A stretch of 64,000 nucleotides of DNA from Planctomycetota bacterium (GCA_024278955.1 JAJRSE010000119.1:1-64000), one strand, 5' to 3'. Shown: positions 36,751-47,081, counted from the stretch's first letter. Numbers and translations: made by a program. Notes: generated by a model not told the origin, from the sequence alone.

Positions 36751-38163
36751 TCAATACGCATTCTCTTGGCGTAGGACCACGGCTACGGTTTGCAGTAGGA
36801 TTTTGAGGTCCATCCAGAGCGACCATTCTCGGATGTAGCGATGGTCGTATTCGACACGTAGCTCCATTTTTTCGAGCGTCTCGGTTTCGCCCCGTGCGCC
36901 ATTCACCTGGGCCAGCCCCGTGATGCCCGGCTTGACTTTGTGTCTCAGCATGTAGCCGTCGATCAGGCTTCGATATTGCTCGTTGTGTGCCGTGGCATGG
37001 GGTCGTGGTCCTACTAGCGACATGCTGCCACCGATTACGTTGAGCAGTTGTGGCAACTCGTCGAGCGAGGTTCGTCGTAGCAGCCGGCCGATTGGGGTGA
37101 TACGGTCGTCGTCTTTCGAGGCCTGTCGCACCTGATCGCCGTTGTCGCAACAGCGCATCGTACGGAACTTCCAAACGCGGATTTCCTCGCCAACCAGACC
37201 ATAACGCTTCTGTCGAAAAAAGACCGGGCCTGGGGATGACCATTTCACCAATGCCGCAACCAGGGCCAGCGGCAGGGCTAAGACCATGAGCCCTAAGGTC
37301 GCAAGCACGAGGTCGAAGCCGCGTTTTAGTACCCCATCGATTCCAGAAATCGGCGTTTCAAACACGCTCACGATCGGCAGGCCGTTGATCTGATTCCAAC
37401 GAGCGTGCAGCATTTGAAAGACAAAAAAGTCGGGTACGATATAGACCGAGGCTGTCGTGTCGCTGAGTTTGTCGAGGTAATCGCGAATTCGCTTTTCTGC
37501 CCGCATCGGAAACGCAATAAATACCATGTCGACATCGCCCTGCCGAGCCAACTTGGCAAGCTTTGTCAGCGTGCCTGCGCGTTGGTATTCTTCTCCCTCC
37601 AAGTTCTCGTCGCGAGAAGCCGGACGGTCATCGAAAAATCCTGCAAAGGTTAAGCCTAATTCAGGAGACGCTTGAATGTTTTGCGCCAGTTGCAGTCCAA
37701 GTTGGTTGATTCCACAGATCGCAAAGGACCGAGTATTGAGCCCTCGCCGTCGTAAACTTTTCAACAAAAATCGCAGGGCAACTCGCCCGCCAATCATGGC
37801 GAAGGGAGTCAGAGCCAGCCAAACCAACTTGGTATTGTAGCTAAACTCGGCATTAAATTGTGTCAGCAAACCGATACCAAGAACCGCAGGAGCCGCGTAC
37901 ATCCAGTTCACGAGCACGCACCAAAGTTCGGTCGAGAGCCGAGCCCCACGCCAACTACGGTAGAGCCCACTCACCTCGATCGCGATCGTGTGGACTAGCA
38001 GTGTGGTCGCCCCAACCACAGCCAGATTTTCGAGGTCCTTGCCATCGGTAAAACGAGTCGCCACCAAGGCAGAACAAAGAATCGCCGCTGCGTCGAGCAA
38101 CCGATAGGTAATGTCGACCATCGAGCGATGAGTACGAATCTGAAAATCAGGCGATATAGTCAC
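36751..38163 (-). CDS. exopolysaccharide undecaprenyl-phosphate sugar transferase
   Basis: A 470-residue polyprenyl-P hexose-1-phosphate transferase of the WcaJ/ExoY type, which places the first sugar on undecaprenyl phosphate at the inner membrane. The N-terminal half has four or five membrane helices (LLDAAAILCSALVATRF, LVHTIAIEVSGLY, WMYAAPAVLGIGLLTQF) and a Rossmann-like CoA-binding-type region (SFAICGINQLGLQLAQ). The C-terminal transferase domain has FDLVLATLGLMVLALPLALVAALVKWSSPGPVFFRQKRYGLVGEEIRVWKFRTM, TPIGRLLRRTSLDELPQLLNVIGGSMSLVGPRPHA and KPGITGLAQVNGARGETET. A GTG at 38163 gives a natural N-terminus (VTISPDFQIRTHRS); an ATG at 38121 is the alternative. The leader has TAACCCC repeats and no obvious Shine-Dalgarno. 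No other polysaccharide genes are adjacent. Confidence 0.9.
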   Translation of the reverse strand: MTISPDFQIRTHRSMVDITYRLLDAAAILCSALVATRFTDGKDLENLAVVGATTLLVHTIAIEVSGLYRSWRGARLSTELWCVLVNWMYAAPAVLGIGLLTQFNAEFSYNTKLVWLALTPFAMIGGRVALRFLLKSLRRRGLNTRSFAICGINQLGLQLAQNIQASPELGLTFAGFFDDRPASRDENLEGEEYQRAGTLTKLAKLARQGDVDMVFIAFPMRAEKRIRDYLDKLSDTTASVYIVPDFFVFQMLHARWNQINGLPIVSVFETPISGIDGVLKRGFDLVLATLGLMVLALPLALVAALVKWSSPGPVFFRQKRYGLVGEEIRVWKFRTMRCCDNGDQVRQASKDDDRITPIGRLLRRTSLDELPQLLNVIGGSMSLVGPRPHATAHNEQYRSLIDGYMLRHKVKPGITGLAQVNGARGETETLEKMELRVEYDHRYIREWSLWMDLKILLQTVAVVLRQENAY

Positions 38164-38480
38164 GATTGAGAAGGGGTTAGGAGTTAGTCGCTGAAGGTAA
38201 GTGGGGAAGAAGAGCCGCGATCTGGCAAATCGCCGGAGCTTCGCCCCGCAAGTGTACGTCCTAAAATCTCTCGAATCGTGGACCTTTTGCCACCACTTCG
38301 CGTTCGCAGGTTGAAAAAAAGCAACCTTTTTCTTACGAGAGAAGGAACTAACCGACTCTCTGCTACGTCTCATACTCGTGAGGCCCAACCCAATCTGGCC
38401 TCTATTGCTAAACTCGCGTAAAACATGGGTGACCATAAAACCGAGTAATCGCACCACAAAAACTCTGAAGCGGCATTTTC

Positions 38481-41400
38481 ATGAAATTCCTCACTCTCGC
38501 ATTCCCATTTACTCTTCTCGTCGCGTTGATTGCGGCAAGCGTCTTCGCAGCGGATAGCAACTCGATTGATGCAAAAAAACTTTTGGACGACGGTAACTAC
38601 CAAGAAGCTCTTGCTGCGTTTCAAAAAATTCTAGACGACGATTCAACTTCGACAGAGCAGCTCGTTAGTAGCTTCCAGTTTGCACTGAATTGCTACGCCA
38701 GACTAAACCGCTCAGATGAGATCGACGGTTTCCGCGAAACGGTGGTCTCGCGCGACAATGCCCCTTGGCAGCTGCTCGCGGCAACCGCCTACAGCTATTA
38801 CCGCCAGCCTCACTACGGTTACGAAATCGCTGGTAAATTTCACCGAGGCCAGCACCGGGGCGGCGGCAAAGTGCTCGACGCCACGGCACGCGACCGAGTA
38901 CGTTCGATGCAGCTCTATCGGCAAGCAATCGAATTGCTCGCACAAGACGTCGACCAGCAAAAGTCTGTCGAGGCGGCCAAGCTATTCGACGGCTTTGCGG
39001 ATACTCTGCTCCATGGAAACGGCTCCAGAAATGCCTGGCGGCTTCAAATTCTTACCGAGACCACGAAGCTGCCTGACTTCGACAACGGATGGGGGCACCG
39101 CTCGAACCAACCCCAAGGGGCCCCGGTTGATGGGGACGGTCGTCCCATCTTCTACGACATTCCTCCTACCTGGGAGGACGCTAAAAGCGACGGCGAGCGC
39201 TGGCGTTGGCTACTTGAGGAGTCGGTGCAGTGGCAACCCGAGCGCCGCAATCATGTGCGGATGACCCGGGCGCGTTTCTTAGAATCGCAATTCGGGGTTC
39301 AAACTCTTGCGAACTACGGCTGGTGGTTCGGCGCTCAAGCCACGCAAGACAAACCAGCGGAAACGGGCACTTTTGCGTTGCACACGCTCGCCGACAACGA
39401 AACGATCGCGAGGCTCGCCACAGGGATCGAGCGTTTCGAGCTGCCCGACAATCAGAACCCGATCAAACTCTACGAGCAAGTTCTGGAAGATCTGATCGCT
39501 AACCACGATAGCAACTTTTCTAACGGGGTGGTGAATACGCTGGCGACGACGTTCGAGAATCGGCGTCAATACGACCGGGCGGCCGACACCTGGCGGTTGG
39601 CTCTCGATAAAGGAAAGGCGGGCGTCCACGTTGTGAACACTCGAAAACGCCTCGACCAAATCGTCAAAAACTGGGGACGCTTCGAGGGAACTGCGACCCA
39701 GCCTGCCGGCAAAGGGGCCACGGTCGACTTCCGGTTTCGTAACGGCAAGCGAGTTGACTTTGTTGCTCGCAAGATAAAAATCCGCGAGCTACTTTCGGAT
39801 GTGAAAAAGACCCTTAAAAGCTCTCCAAAAAATATCGACTGGAAACATTTTCAACTTGAGAACCTAGGGCACCGACTGGTCACCGAGAACCAGGAAAAAT
39901 ATCTTGACGAGGAAGTCGCTCGTTGGAATCTTAATCTTGAGCCGCTCGAAAAGCATTTCGACCGCCGCATCACGGTCACGACGCCGTTGCAAGAAGCCGG
40001 AGCCTACCTGCTTACCTCAAAGATGGCCGATGGCAACGAGACCCACATTATTCTTTGGCTCAACGATACGGCAATCGTAAGGAAATCTCTTGCCGGGAAA
40101 TCGCTCTACTATGTTGCGGATGCGGTTTCTGGGCGGCCGGTCGGTAACTGTAACGTCGAGTTTTTTGGGTTTCGTAATGACCCGATCGAAGACGGCAGCC
40201 GTCGGGTTCGAACCAAGAATTTTGCTGAGCATACCGACGAGAAAGGTATGGTCGAACTTCCTGCCGACGAGAACAATCGAAGGCATACATGGGTCGCGAT
40301 TGCCACCACCGCCGAAGGACGATTTGCCTTCTTAGGCTTCCGCAACGTCTGGTCGGGTAACTACAATGACCAGCCCTACCAACAGGTGAAGGTTTTTTCG
40401 ATCACCGACCGGCCGGTATATCGTCCCGAGCAAACGGTCGAGTTCAAGTTCTGGGTGCGCCACGCTCAGTACGATCTGGAAGACGAATCTCGATTTGCGG
40501 GAAAGAGTTTTCAGGTCGAGATTCGCGATCCTAAGAACGAAAAAGTTCATAGCGAGTTGCTCGTGGCGGATGCCTATGGCGGACTTGAGGGTAGCTGGGA
40601 GTTGCCTGCGGGCGCTACGCTGGGCCAGTATCGTCTCTATGTGGTGAACCACGGAGGAAGCAATTTTCGGGTGGAAGAGTACAAGAAGCCTGAGTTTGAA
40701 GTTACGGTCGACGCCCCGACCGAGCCGGTTGCGCTTGGCGAAAAAATTACCGCCACGATCTCGGCCAAATACTACTTCGGCTCTCCTGTTGCCCACGGCA
40801 AAGTGAAATACAAAATTCTGCGCACCGCCCATAACGGCCAGTGGTATCCGCCCATGCCATGGGATTGGCTTTATGGGCCAGGCTACTGGTGGTTTGCGTC
40901 GGATTACGATTGGTATCCTGGCTGGGCTCGCTGGGGATGCAGCCGCCCGAGCCCTTGGTGGTTCTGGCGATCGCCAACGCAGCCGGAGGTCGTTGCGGAA
41001 CGAGAAGTCGATCTCGGGCCCGACGGAACGATCGAAGTTGAAATCGATACCTCGATGGCAGCGCAGTTCCACCCCGACCAAGATCATCGTTATCAGATAC
41101 AGGCCGAAGTGGTTGACGAGTCTCGGCGCACGATTGTTGGTAGCGGTCGCGTGTTGGTCGCTCGTAAACCGTTTCGCGTTTATGTATGGACTGATCGGGG
41201 GCACTACCGGGCCGGTGATACGATTGCGTTAAGTACTGCTGCCCGTACTCTCGATCGGAAGCCCGTTGTGGGCACAGGGGTGCTTCGGCTGCTCAAAATT
41301 CAATATTCTTCCCAAGACAGTTCGGCCCAGCCGGTTGAAACGGAAGTTGGTCGTTGGGAACTCCCCACCACTGAACTTGGCCAAGCCAAGCTGCAGATGA

Positions 41401-44400
41401 AAGCTTCGGAGCCGGGTCAGTACCGACTTTCGTATGAGCTTACCGACGCAGCAGGCCACGCGATCGAAGGTGGGCAGATGCTTACGATCGCTGGCGAGGG
41501 GTTTGATGGATCGGGCTTCCAGTTTAACGATCTTGAAATCGTGCCTGACCGGCGTGAGTATCAGGCCGGCGACAAGGCGGTTTTGCAGATCAACACCAAC
41601 CATGCCGGGGCCGCGGTTCTATTGTTCCTTCGCCCTGCGGATGGTGTTTATCTCCCGCCACGGCTTATTCAAATTGAAGGTAAAAGTAAGCTGGTCGAAA
41701 TCGACGTCACGGCCAAGGATACGCCCAATTTTTATGTTGAAGCCGTGACTGTCCATGGCGGAAAAGTTCATACGGTTTCACGCGAGTTGTTTGTGCCGCC
41801 AGCTAAGCGGGTGCTCAACGTCGAGGTGGTGCCCTCGTCTGACGCGTATCTCCCGGGGCAAGAGGCGAAGATCGTTTTGAAACTGACCGACAGCCATGGC
41901 GAGCCGTTTGTCGGCTCGCTGACGGTGGCCATGTACGACAAGTCGCTCGAATATATTTCGGGGGGCTCGAACATTGCCGACATCCGCAACTTTTTCTGGA
42001 AGTGGCGACGTCAGCATCGAGCTAGTGGCGAATCTAATTTGCAGCGACTCACCGGCCCGCTCGTGAAACCTGACGATCCGCACATGCAGAACTTGGGCCT
42101 GTTTGGGGAAACGGTTGTTGATGAAATGGTCCGAGGTCGAGGCGGTGGCGCAGGCGGTGCTAATAATTACCTCTCTCTAAGAAAAAGCAAGATGTCCCTT
42201 GGCTTTGCATTTAGTGAACAAGAAGCGAGGCCCATGGCTGCCGATTCCGATGGCTCTATTGTAGAAGATTCGCCCGGAGGCGAAATCGAAATGGCTCAGC
42301 CCACGGTACGCCAAAATTTCGCTGATACAGCCCTCTGGGTCGGAACCTTAGAGACGAGCGCTGAGGGGCTCGCCGAAGTGAAACTCGACATGCCTGAGAA
42401 CCTCACGACCTGGAAAGTGCGAGTTTGGGGCATGGGCCACGGCACTCGTGTTGGGGAGGGCTCGGCCGAGGTGGTCACGCGGAAAAATATTATCATCCGA
42501 TTGCAAGCCCCGCGTTTCTTTGTCGAAACCGATGAAGTGGTTCTTTCGGCCAATGTGCATAACTATCTGGCCGAGGCGAAACAAATTCGGGTGCAATTGG
42601 CTCTCGACGGCGACACGCTCACCGGTCCCAACCAGCTTGAACAAATCGTCGACGTTCCTGCCGGCGGAGAGCAGCGCGTTGACTGGCGCGTGAAAGTTGC
42701 TCGCGAGGGTACTGCCACGGTGCGTATGAGTGCTCTCACAGACGAAGAGTCGGACGCGGTGGAAATGGATTTCCCGGTTTATGTCCACGGCATGCTCAAA
42801 ACCGATTCTTACACGGGAGTCTTGAGGCCCGAAGAATCTGCCGGCAAGTTTACTATCGAGGTGCCAGCCGAGCGGCGTCCCGAGCAAACCAAGCTCGAAA
42901 TCCGCTACACGCCAACGCTCGCCGGCACCATGGTCGACGCCCTGCCCTATCTCATTGACTACCCCTACGGCTGTACGGAACAGACGCTCAACCGTTTTCT
43001 GCCTGCGGTCGTTACGCAGCGCACGCTAAAAAACATGGGACTCGATCTAGCAGCGATTCAAAAGAAGCGTACGAATCTCAACTCGCAAGAGATTGGCGAC
43101 GACCGCGAGCGAGCACAAGGATGGAAACGATTTGATCGGAACCCGGTTTTTGACGAAAAGGAACTCGAAAAAATTGTGAAAGCGGGCGTCAATCGCTTGA
43201 CCGAGATGCAACTTTCCGACGGCGGATGGGGCTGGTTTAGCGGATATCGCGAGCATAGTTCGGCGCATACCACGGCGGTGGTGGTCCATGGTTTGCTGAT
43301 GGCCAAAGAAAATGGCGTCGCGATTGTGCCTGAGGTGCTCGACCGGGGCATCGCTTGGCTCCGTAGCCACCAAAGGCAGCAAATTCAGCTCCTTAAAAAC
43401 TGGGAATTGCAGAAGGATGACTTGATTAAAAAGCTTCCTCAAAAGGAATTTGCTGGCAACCTGGATGCTCTCGTTTACATGGTATTAACCGAAGCAAAAC
43501 ACAAGAACACGACCATGCGAGACACTCTCTACCACGACCGTACGCATCTGGCCGTGTACAGCTTAGCGACCTTCGGCCTCGCGTTGCATAACGAGCTCAA
43601 CTTTCCCAATCAAAAATCAAACATCAAAGATCAAACATCCAAGATGCTCGCCATGGTCATGCGCAATCTCAGCCAGCACGTGCGCCAAGACGACGAGAAC
43701 CAAACCGCATGGCTGGAGCTCCCGGACTCTGGCTGGTGGTATTGGTACGGTAGCGAATACGAGGCGCACGCCTACTATCTCAAGCTACTTTCCGCTACGG
43801 AGCCCAAAAGTAAAGTTGCTCCGCGGTTGGTCAAGTATTTGCTCAACAATCGGCGTCACGCGACTTATTGGAACAGCACCCGCGACACGGCGTTGGTGGT
43901 TGAAGCGTTTGCCGATTACTTGCGCGCCAGTGGCGAAGACGCACCCGATGTGACGCTTGAGGTCTGGATCGATGGAAAGCTGCGTAAGCGAGTCTCGATC
44001 GACCGTGACAATTTATTTTCCTTCGATAACAAGCTCGTTCTTGTTGGCGAGCAACTCGCGGCAGGAAAGCATACCGTGGAGCTGCGAAAAAAGGGGAAAT
44101 CGCCCATCTATTACAACGGCTACTTCACGAATTTTACGCTGGAAGATCATATCGGCGCCGCTGGTTTAGAAATCAAAGTTAGTCGAAGCTACTACTTGCT
44201 TACGCGTACCGAGAAATCAACCCAAGTCGCGGGCGGCCGGGGGCAGGTGGTCGACCAGCGGGTCGAAAAGTACGAGCGTACCGAGCTAGCGAACTTCGCC
44301 GAGCTGAAGAGCGGCGATTTGGTGGAAGTGGAACTCACGATCGACAGTAAGAACGACTACGAGTACATTTTGCTCGAAGACATGAAAGCCGCCGGTTTCG

Positions 44401-44639
44401 AGCCCGTCGACGTCCGCAGCGGTTACAACGGCAATCAGCTTGGAGCTTACATGGAGCTACGCGACGACCGAGTAAGTCTCTTCGTCACTCGCCTCGCCCG
44501 AGGCAAACACAGCCTTTCGTACCGCCTCCGCGCCGAAATCCCCGGTAGCTTTAGCGCTCTGCCTACGCGAGCGTCTGCGATGTATGCGCCAGAGCTGAAG
44601 GCAAACTCTGAGGAAATTAAGCTTCAGATTGTTGATTAA
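38481..44639 (+). CDS. bacterial alpha-2-macroglobulin family protein
   Basis: A 2052-residue periplasmic or surface protease trap. Signal peptide (FPFTLLVALIAASVFA). Residues ~30-470 are helical, TPR-like. MG domains begin near 590-640 (SITDRPVYRPEQTVEFKFW). An unusual Trp/Tyr-rich loop spans ~790-835. The bait-region domain follows, then the Gly-rich GRGGGAGGANNY (~1220), the A2M domain (NFADTALWVGTLETSAEG, ~1280), and the thioester domain with YGCTEQ, thioester Cys1498. The helical toroid continues to ~1870, then receptor-binding-like beta domains. Bacterial A2M often sits beside PBP1c; here none is next to it. The protein has a short in-frame insert of dispersed-repeat sequence near residues 1710-1720. 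It is thought to trap invading proteases; that is family knowledge. Confidence 0.94.
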   Translation: MKFLTLAFPFTLLVALIAASVFAADSNSIDAKKLLDDGNYQEALAAFQKILDDDSTSTEQLVSSFQFALNCYARLNRSDEIDGFRETVVSRDNAPWQLLAATAYSYYRQPHYGYEIAGKFHRGQHRGGGKVLDATARDRVRSMQLYRQAIELLAQDVDQQKSVEAAKLFDGFADTLLHGNGSRNAWRLQILTETTKLPDFDNGWGHRSNQPQGAPVDGDGRPIFYDIPPTWEDAKSDGERWRWLLEESVQWQPERRNHVRMTRARFLESQFGVQTLANYGWWFGAQATQDKPAETGTFALHTLADNETIARLATGIERFELPDNQNPIKLYEQVLEDLIANHDSNFSNGVVNTLATTFENRRQYDRAADTWRLALDKGKAGVHVVNTRKRLDQIVKNWGRFEGTATQPAGKGATVDFRFRNGKRVDFVARKIKIRELLSDVKKTLKSSPKNIDWKHFQLENLGHRLVTENQEKYLDEEVARWNLNLEPLEKHFDRRITVTTPLQEAGAYLLTSKMADGNETHIILWLNDTAIVRKSLAGKSLYYVADAVSGRPVGNCNVEFFGFRNDPIEDGSRRVRTKNFAEHTDEKGMVELPADENNRRHTWVAIATTAEGRFAFLGFRNVWSGNYNDQPYQQVKVFSITDRPVYRPEQTVEFKFWVRHAQYDLEDESRFAGKSFQVEIRDPKNEKVHSELLVADAYGGLEGSWELPAGATLGQYRLYVVNHGGSNFRVEEYKKPEFEVTVDAPTEPVALGEKITATISAKYYFGSPVAHGKVKYKILRTAHNGQWYPPMPWDWLYGPGYWWFASDYDWYPGWARWGCSRPSPWWFWRSPTQPEVVAEREVDLGPDGTIEVEIDTSMAAQFHPDQDHRYQIQAEVVDESRRTIVGSGRVLVARKPFRVYVWTDRGHYRAGDTIALSTAARTLDRKPVVGTGVLRLLKIQYSSQDSSAQPVETEVGRWELPTTELGQAKLQMKASEPGQYRLSYELTDAAGHAIEGGQMLTIAGEGFDGSGFQFNDLEIVPDRREYQAGDKAVLQINTNHAGAAVLLFLRPADGVYLPPRLIQIEGKSKLVEIDVTAKDTPNFYVEAVTVHGGKVHTVSRELFVPPAKRVLNVEVVPSSDAYLPGQEAKIVLKLTDSHGEPFVGSLTVAMYDKSLEYISGGSNIADIRNFFWKWRRQHRASGESNLQRLTGPLVKPDDPHMQNLGLFGETVVDEMVRGRGGGAGGANNYLSLRKSKMSLGFAFSEQEARPMAADSDGSIVEDSPGGEIEMAQPTVRQNFADTALWVGTLETSAEGLAEVKLDMPENLTTWKVRVWGMGHGTRVGEGSAEVVTRKNIIIRLQAPRFFVETDEVVLSANVHNYLAEAKQIRVQLALDGDTLTGPNQLEQIVDVPAGGEQRVDWRVKVAREGTATVRMSALTDEESDAVEMDFPVYVHGMLKTDSYTGVLRPEESAGKFTIEVPAERRPEQTKLEIRYTPTLAGTMVDALPYLIDYPYGCTEQTLNRFLPAVVTQRTLKNMGLDLAAIQKKRTNLNSQEIGDDRERAQGWKRFDRNPVFDEKELEKIVKAGVNRLTEMQLSDGGWGWFSGYREHSSAHTTAVVVHGLLMAKENGVAIVPEVLDRGIAWLRSHQRQQIQLLKNWELQKDDLIKKLPQKEFAGNLDALVYMVLTEAKHKNTTMRDTLYHDRTHLAVYSLATFGLALHNELNFPNQKSNIKDQTSKMLAMVMRNLSQHVRQDDENQTAWLELPDSGWWYWYGSEYEAHAYYLKLLSATEPKSKVAPRLVKYLLNNRRHATYWNSTRDTALVVEAFADYLRASGEDAPDVTLEVWIDGKLRKRVSIDRDNLFSFDNKLVLVGEQLAAGKHTVELRKKGKSPIYYNGYFTNFTLEDHIGAAGLEIKVSRSYYLLTRTEKSTQVAGGRGQVVDQRVEKYERTELANFAELKSGDLVEVELTIDSKNDYEYILLEDMKAAGFEPVDVRSGYNGNQLGAYMELRDDRVSLFVTRLARGKHSLSYRLRAEIPGSFSALPTRASAMYAPELKANSEEIKLQIVD
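43608..43640 (+). repeat. AATCAAA-type low-complexity insert inside the A2M gene
   Basis: AATCAAAAATCAAACATCAAAGATCAAACATCC reads in frame inside the thioester-domain coding region (residues FPNQKSNIKDQTSKM). The composition is A-rich and polar, unlike the surrounding GC-rich codons. Confidence 0.6.
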
Positions 44640-44730
44640 GGCACCCTTTCCTACAGCACTGGCGTAAACCGCAGTCGAGACATAAACTAAGGCGTTATCT
44701 TCACACGCTACACCGAAAGGATTCCCCCCC

Positions 44731-45351
44731 ATGTCGACCGTCGCCGAAGAACGGGTGCTTGTCGTTCCGACCAGCGAGTTTCATGCCCTAGGACATTTCC
44801 AAGGTTTCTCGCCGGAAGTTTCCTCGTACCTCCCTGCCTTGTTCGAGAACGGCCAACTCAGCTACAAGCCGCGAGGCGAGATGGAAGAGGACCCAAGCTT
44901 CAAACAACTCATCCCCTACGTCCTCTTTCGTTACACCGGAGCAGACAAAAAGCCGCGATTGTTTCAGTACACCCGCGGTGGCGGCCAAGGCGAGGCTCGG
45001 CTTCACGCGAAGCGGAGTGTCGGAATCGGTGGCCATATTTCGACCGAAGACGCCGGCGCCGGGACCAAGCAAGATGTCTACCGCGAAGGCATGCTTCGTG
45101 AATTGTCGGAAGAAGTCGTCATCGAAGCTCCCTACACCGAGCAATGCGTCGGCCTGATCAACGACGATGAGACGCCCGTCGGCAAAGTTCACCTCGGCAT
45201 CGTCCATATCTTTGATGTCGAGAATCTCAATGTCCATGCACGCGAGGAAGACATCCTCGGTGCCTGCTTTATGCCCATTGACGAAATTTTGCCTGAACTC
45301 GAACACTACGAAACTTGGTCGCAAATCGTCGTGAAGGCGTTGTTTGGATAA
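44731..45351 (+). CDS. NUDIX-family phosphohydrolase
   Basis: 206 residues. The Nudix box is visible as GGHISTEDAGAGTKQDVYREGMLRELSEEVVIE, with REL..EE in the canonical place. The N-terminal ~75 residues and the C-terminal part (HIFDVENLNVHAREEDI, EILPELEHYETWSQIVVKAL) belong to a Nudix-like phosphoesterase group in bacteria. It would hydrolyse a nucleoside-diphosphate-linked compound; the substrate is unknown. GAAAGGA lies 8 nt before the ATG, across a run of C. It precedes the cysteine desulfurase gene by 90 bp. Confidence 0.88.
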   Translation: MSTVAEERVLVVPTSEFHALGHFQGFSPEVSSYLPALFENGQLSYKPRGEMEEDPSFKQLIPYVLFRYTGADKKPRLFQYTRGGGQGEARLHAKRSVGIGGHISTEDAGAGTKQDVYREGMLRELSEEVVIEAPYTEQCVGLINDDETPVGKVHLGIVHIFDVENLNVHAREEDILGACFMPIDEILPELEHYETWSQIVVKALFG

Positions 45352-45440
45352 GAAGACGCTAGACGCTGAGCCCCGGACGCTGGAAACTTGAGAAGAGGCC
45401 CTTTCTCTCGCTTCCAGCTGGCGCCAACCACTAACACCCG

Positions 45441-46616
45441 ATGATCTATCTCGACAATCACGCAACCACTCGCACCGACCCTCGTGTCGTCGAGGCGATG
45501 CTGCCTTACTTTTCCGAACAGTATGGCAACCCCGGAAGCGTAGGGCACGCCTTTGGAAAAGACGCGAACGAGGCGGTCGAGCAAGCACGCGATTCCATTG
45601 CGACCCTTCTTGGCGCCGCCCCCTCAGAGATTGTCTTTACCAGCGGCGCCACCGAAAGTAACAACCTTGCCATCCGCGGAGTCGCCGAACGAAAACGGCG
45701 CCGCGGTAATCGCCTCATTAGCACCGGTACCGAACACCAATCGGTCCTCGAACCACTCAACCGCTTAGCGAAACACGACTTTCGCGTTTCGCTCGTCGAG
45801 GTCGAACCCTATACCAGCCCCCGGGCCGGCTGGCTCGATCCGCAACGTATCGCCGATGCCCTATGCGACGATACGGTGTTGGTTAGCATTATGCTCGCCA
45901 ACAACGAAATTGGTGTGCTTCAGCCAATTGCAGAAATCGCAGATCTTTGCCACCGCCAAGGCGTCCTCCTCCATTGCGACGCCACCCAAGCGGTCGGCAA
46001 GCTACCGGTCGACGTACAGCAATTGGACGTCGACTTGATGAGTTTTACCGCCCATAAAATCTACGGGCCCAAAGGGATCGGGGCGCTTTACGTCCGTCGC
46101 CGAACCCCTGCGGTGCGGCTCGAACCACAGATCGTCGGCGGAGGACAACAGCAAGGGCGGCGCAGCGGCACCCTCAACACCCCAGGGATCGTCGGCTTTG
46201 CGAAAGCGCTCGAACTCTGTGTGGCCGAGATTTCCACCGAAACCGTCCGGCTAGCCAAGCTACGCAATCGCCTCTGGCAAGGCCTCGGCGCCCGGCTAGG
46301 TGGACTTCAATTGTGTGGCCCCGCGTTCGACTCCCTCGACCGTTTGCCCGGCAATTTGAACCTCGCACTCGGCAACGTCGACGGCGAGGCTCTGCTGCTA
46401 GCCGTCGAAGACTTGGCCATCAGCTCTGGGGCCACCTGCGCCTCGGCCACCCCAGGCCCGAGCCATGTACTACGAGCACTTGGCATGAGCGACGATCTCG
46501 CTCGCAGCAGCCTGCGGTTTGGTCTTGGCCGCTTCAATACCGAAAAGGACGTCGATTTTGCCATCCAAACCGTTGCTGAAGCCGTTATCCAACTCAGGAA
46601 ATTGGCAACTGGGTAG
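45441..46616 (+). CDS. cysteine desulfurase (NifS/IscS class)
   Basis: A 391-residue PLP enzyme that takes sulfur from cysteine for Fe-S clusters and thiolation. The N-terminus is YLDNHATTRTDPRVVEAMLPYFSE; the PLP lysine is Lys206 in SFTAHKIYGPKGIGALYVR; the catalytic Cys333 lies in SSGATCASATPGPSHVLRALG, on the flexible loop typical of class I desulfurases. The length is usual (~390-400). An A-type Fe-S carrier follows after ~130 bp, consistent with a short Fe-S assembly pair; IscU, HscA/B and ferredoxin are not here. The leader carries GACGCT and ACCACTAACACCC repeats with no strong Shine-Dalgarno. Confidence 0.94.
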   Translation: MIYLDNHATTRTDPRVVEAMLPYFSEQYGNPGSVGHAFGKDANEAVEQARDSIATLLGAAPSEIVFTSGATESNNLAIRGVAERKRRRGNRLISTGTEHQSVLEPLNRLAKHDFRVSLVEVEPYTSPRAGWLDPQRIADALCDDTVLVSIMLANNEIGVLQPIAEIADLCHRQGVLLHCDATQAVGKLPVDVQQLDVDLMSFTAHKIYGPKGIGALYVRRRTPAVRLEPQIVGGGQQQGRRSGTLNTPGIVGFAKALELCVAEISTETVRLAKLRNRLWQGLGARLGGLQLCGPAFDSLDRLPGNLNLALGNVDGEALLLAVEDLAISSGATCASATPGPSHVLRALGMSDDLARSSLRFGLGRFNTEKDVDFAIQTVAEAVIQLRKLATG

Positions 46617-46748
46617 GGATCCGAAGATTATTCGACTTTCCCTGGCTAATTATTTGCTATAATTTGAGCATAAGGCCAAGCCGATGTTAGATTGCGGTGG
46701 ATCGCCTCTCCCGAACACCGCTTCCCCAAGATATCTAGGAATCGAAAC

Positions 46749-47081
46749 ATGAGTATTATTCTGACCGAAAAAGCAGCCGGTGAAGTCAAGCGGATTATCG
46801 AAGACCAAAAACTCGAAGAAGGCACCGTCCTACGAGTCGGAGTCGCTGGTGGCGGATGCAGTGGCTTCAGCTACTCGCTTGGTTTCGACAAAGACTTCGA
46901 CGAAAAGGTCGACGCTAAATACGAACACCACGGTGTGCCTGTCGTAGTCGACAAAAAAAGCGCCCTCTACCTAGATGGCACCACAGTCGACTTCTACGAC
47001 GGGATCGAAAAGCGTGGCTTCACGTTCGAGAATCCTAATGCCGTAAAAAGCTGCGGCTGTGGTAGTTCGTTCCAAGCCTAG
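46749..47081 (+). CDS. A-type Fe-S carrier (HesB/IscA family)
   Basis: A 110-residue protein with the three family cysteines: Cys37 in [14 protein letters not shown] and Cys102/Cys104 in [11 protein letters not shown]. It receives Fe-S clusters and delivers them to target proteins. [17 protein letters not shown] is the standard start; AGGAA lies ~6 nt upstream. The position after the cysteine desulfurase fits. It is not possible to say from sequence whether it is IscA-, ErpA- or SufA-like. Confidence 0.94.
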   Translation: MSIILTEKAAGEVKRIIEDQKLEEGTVLRVGVAGGGCSGFSYSLGFDKDFDEKVDAKYEHHGVPVVVDKKSALYLDGTTVDFYDGIEKRGFTFENPNAVKSCGCGSSFQA

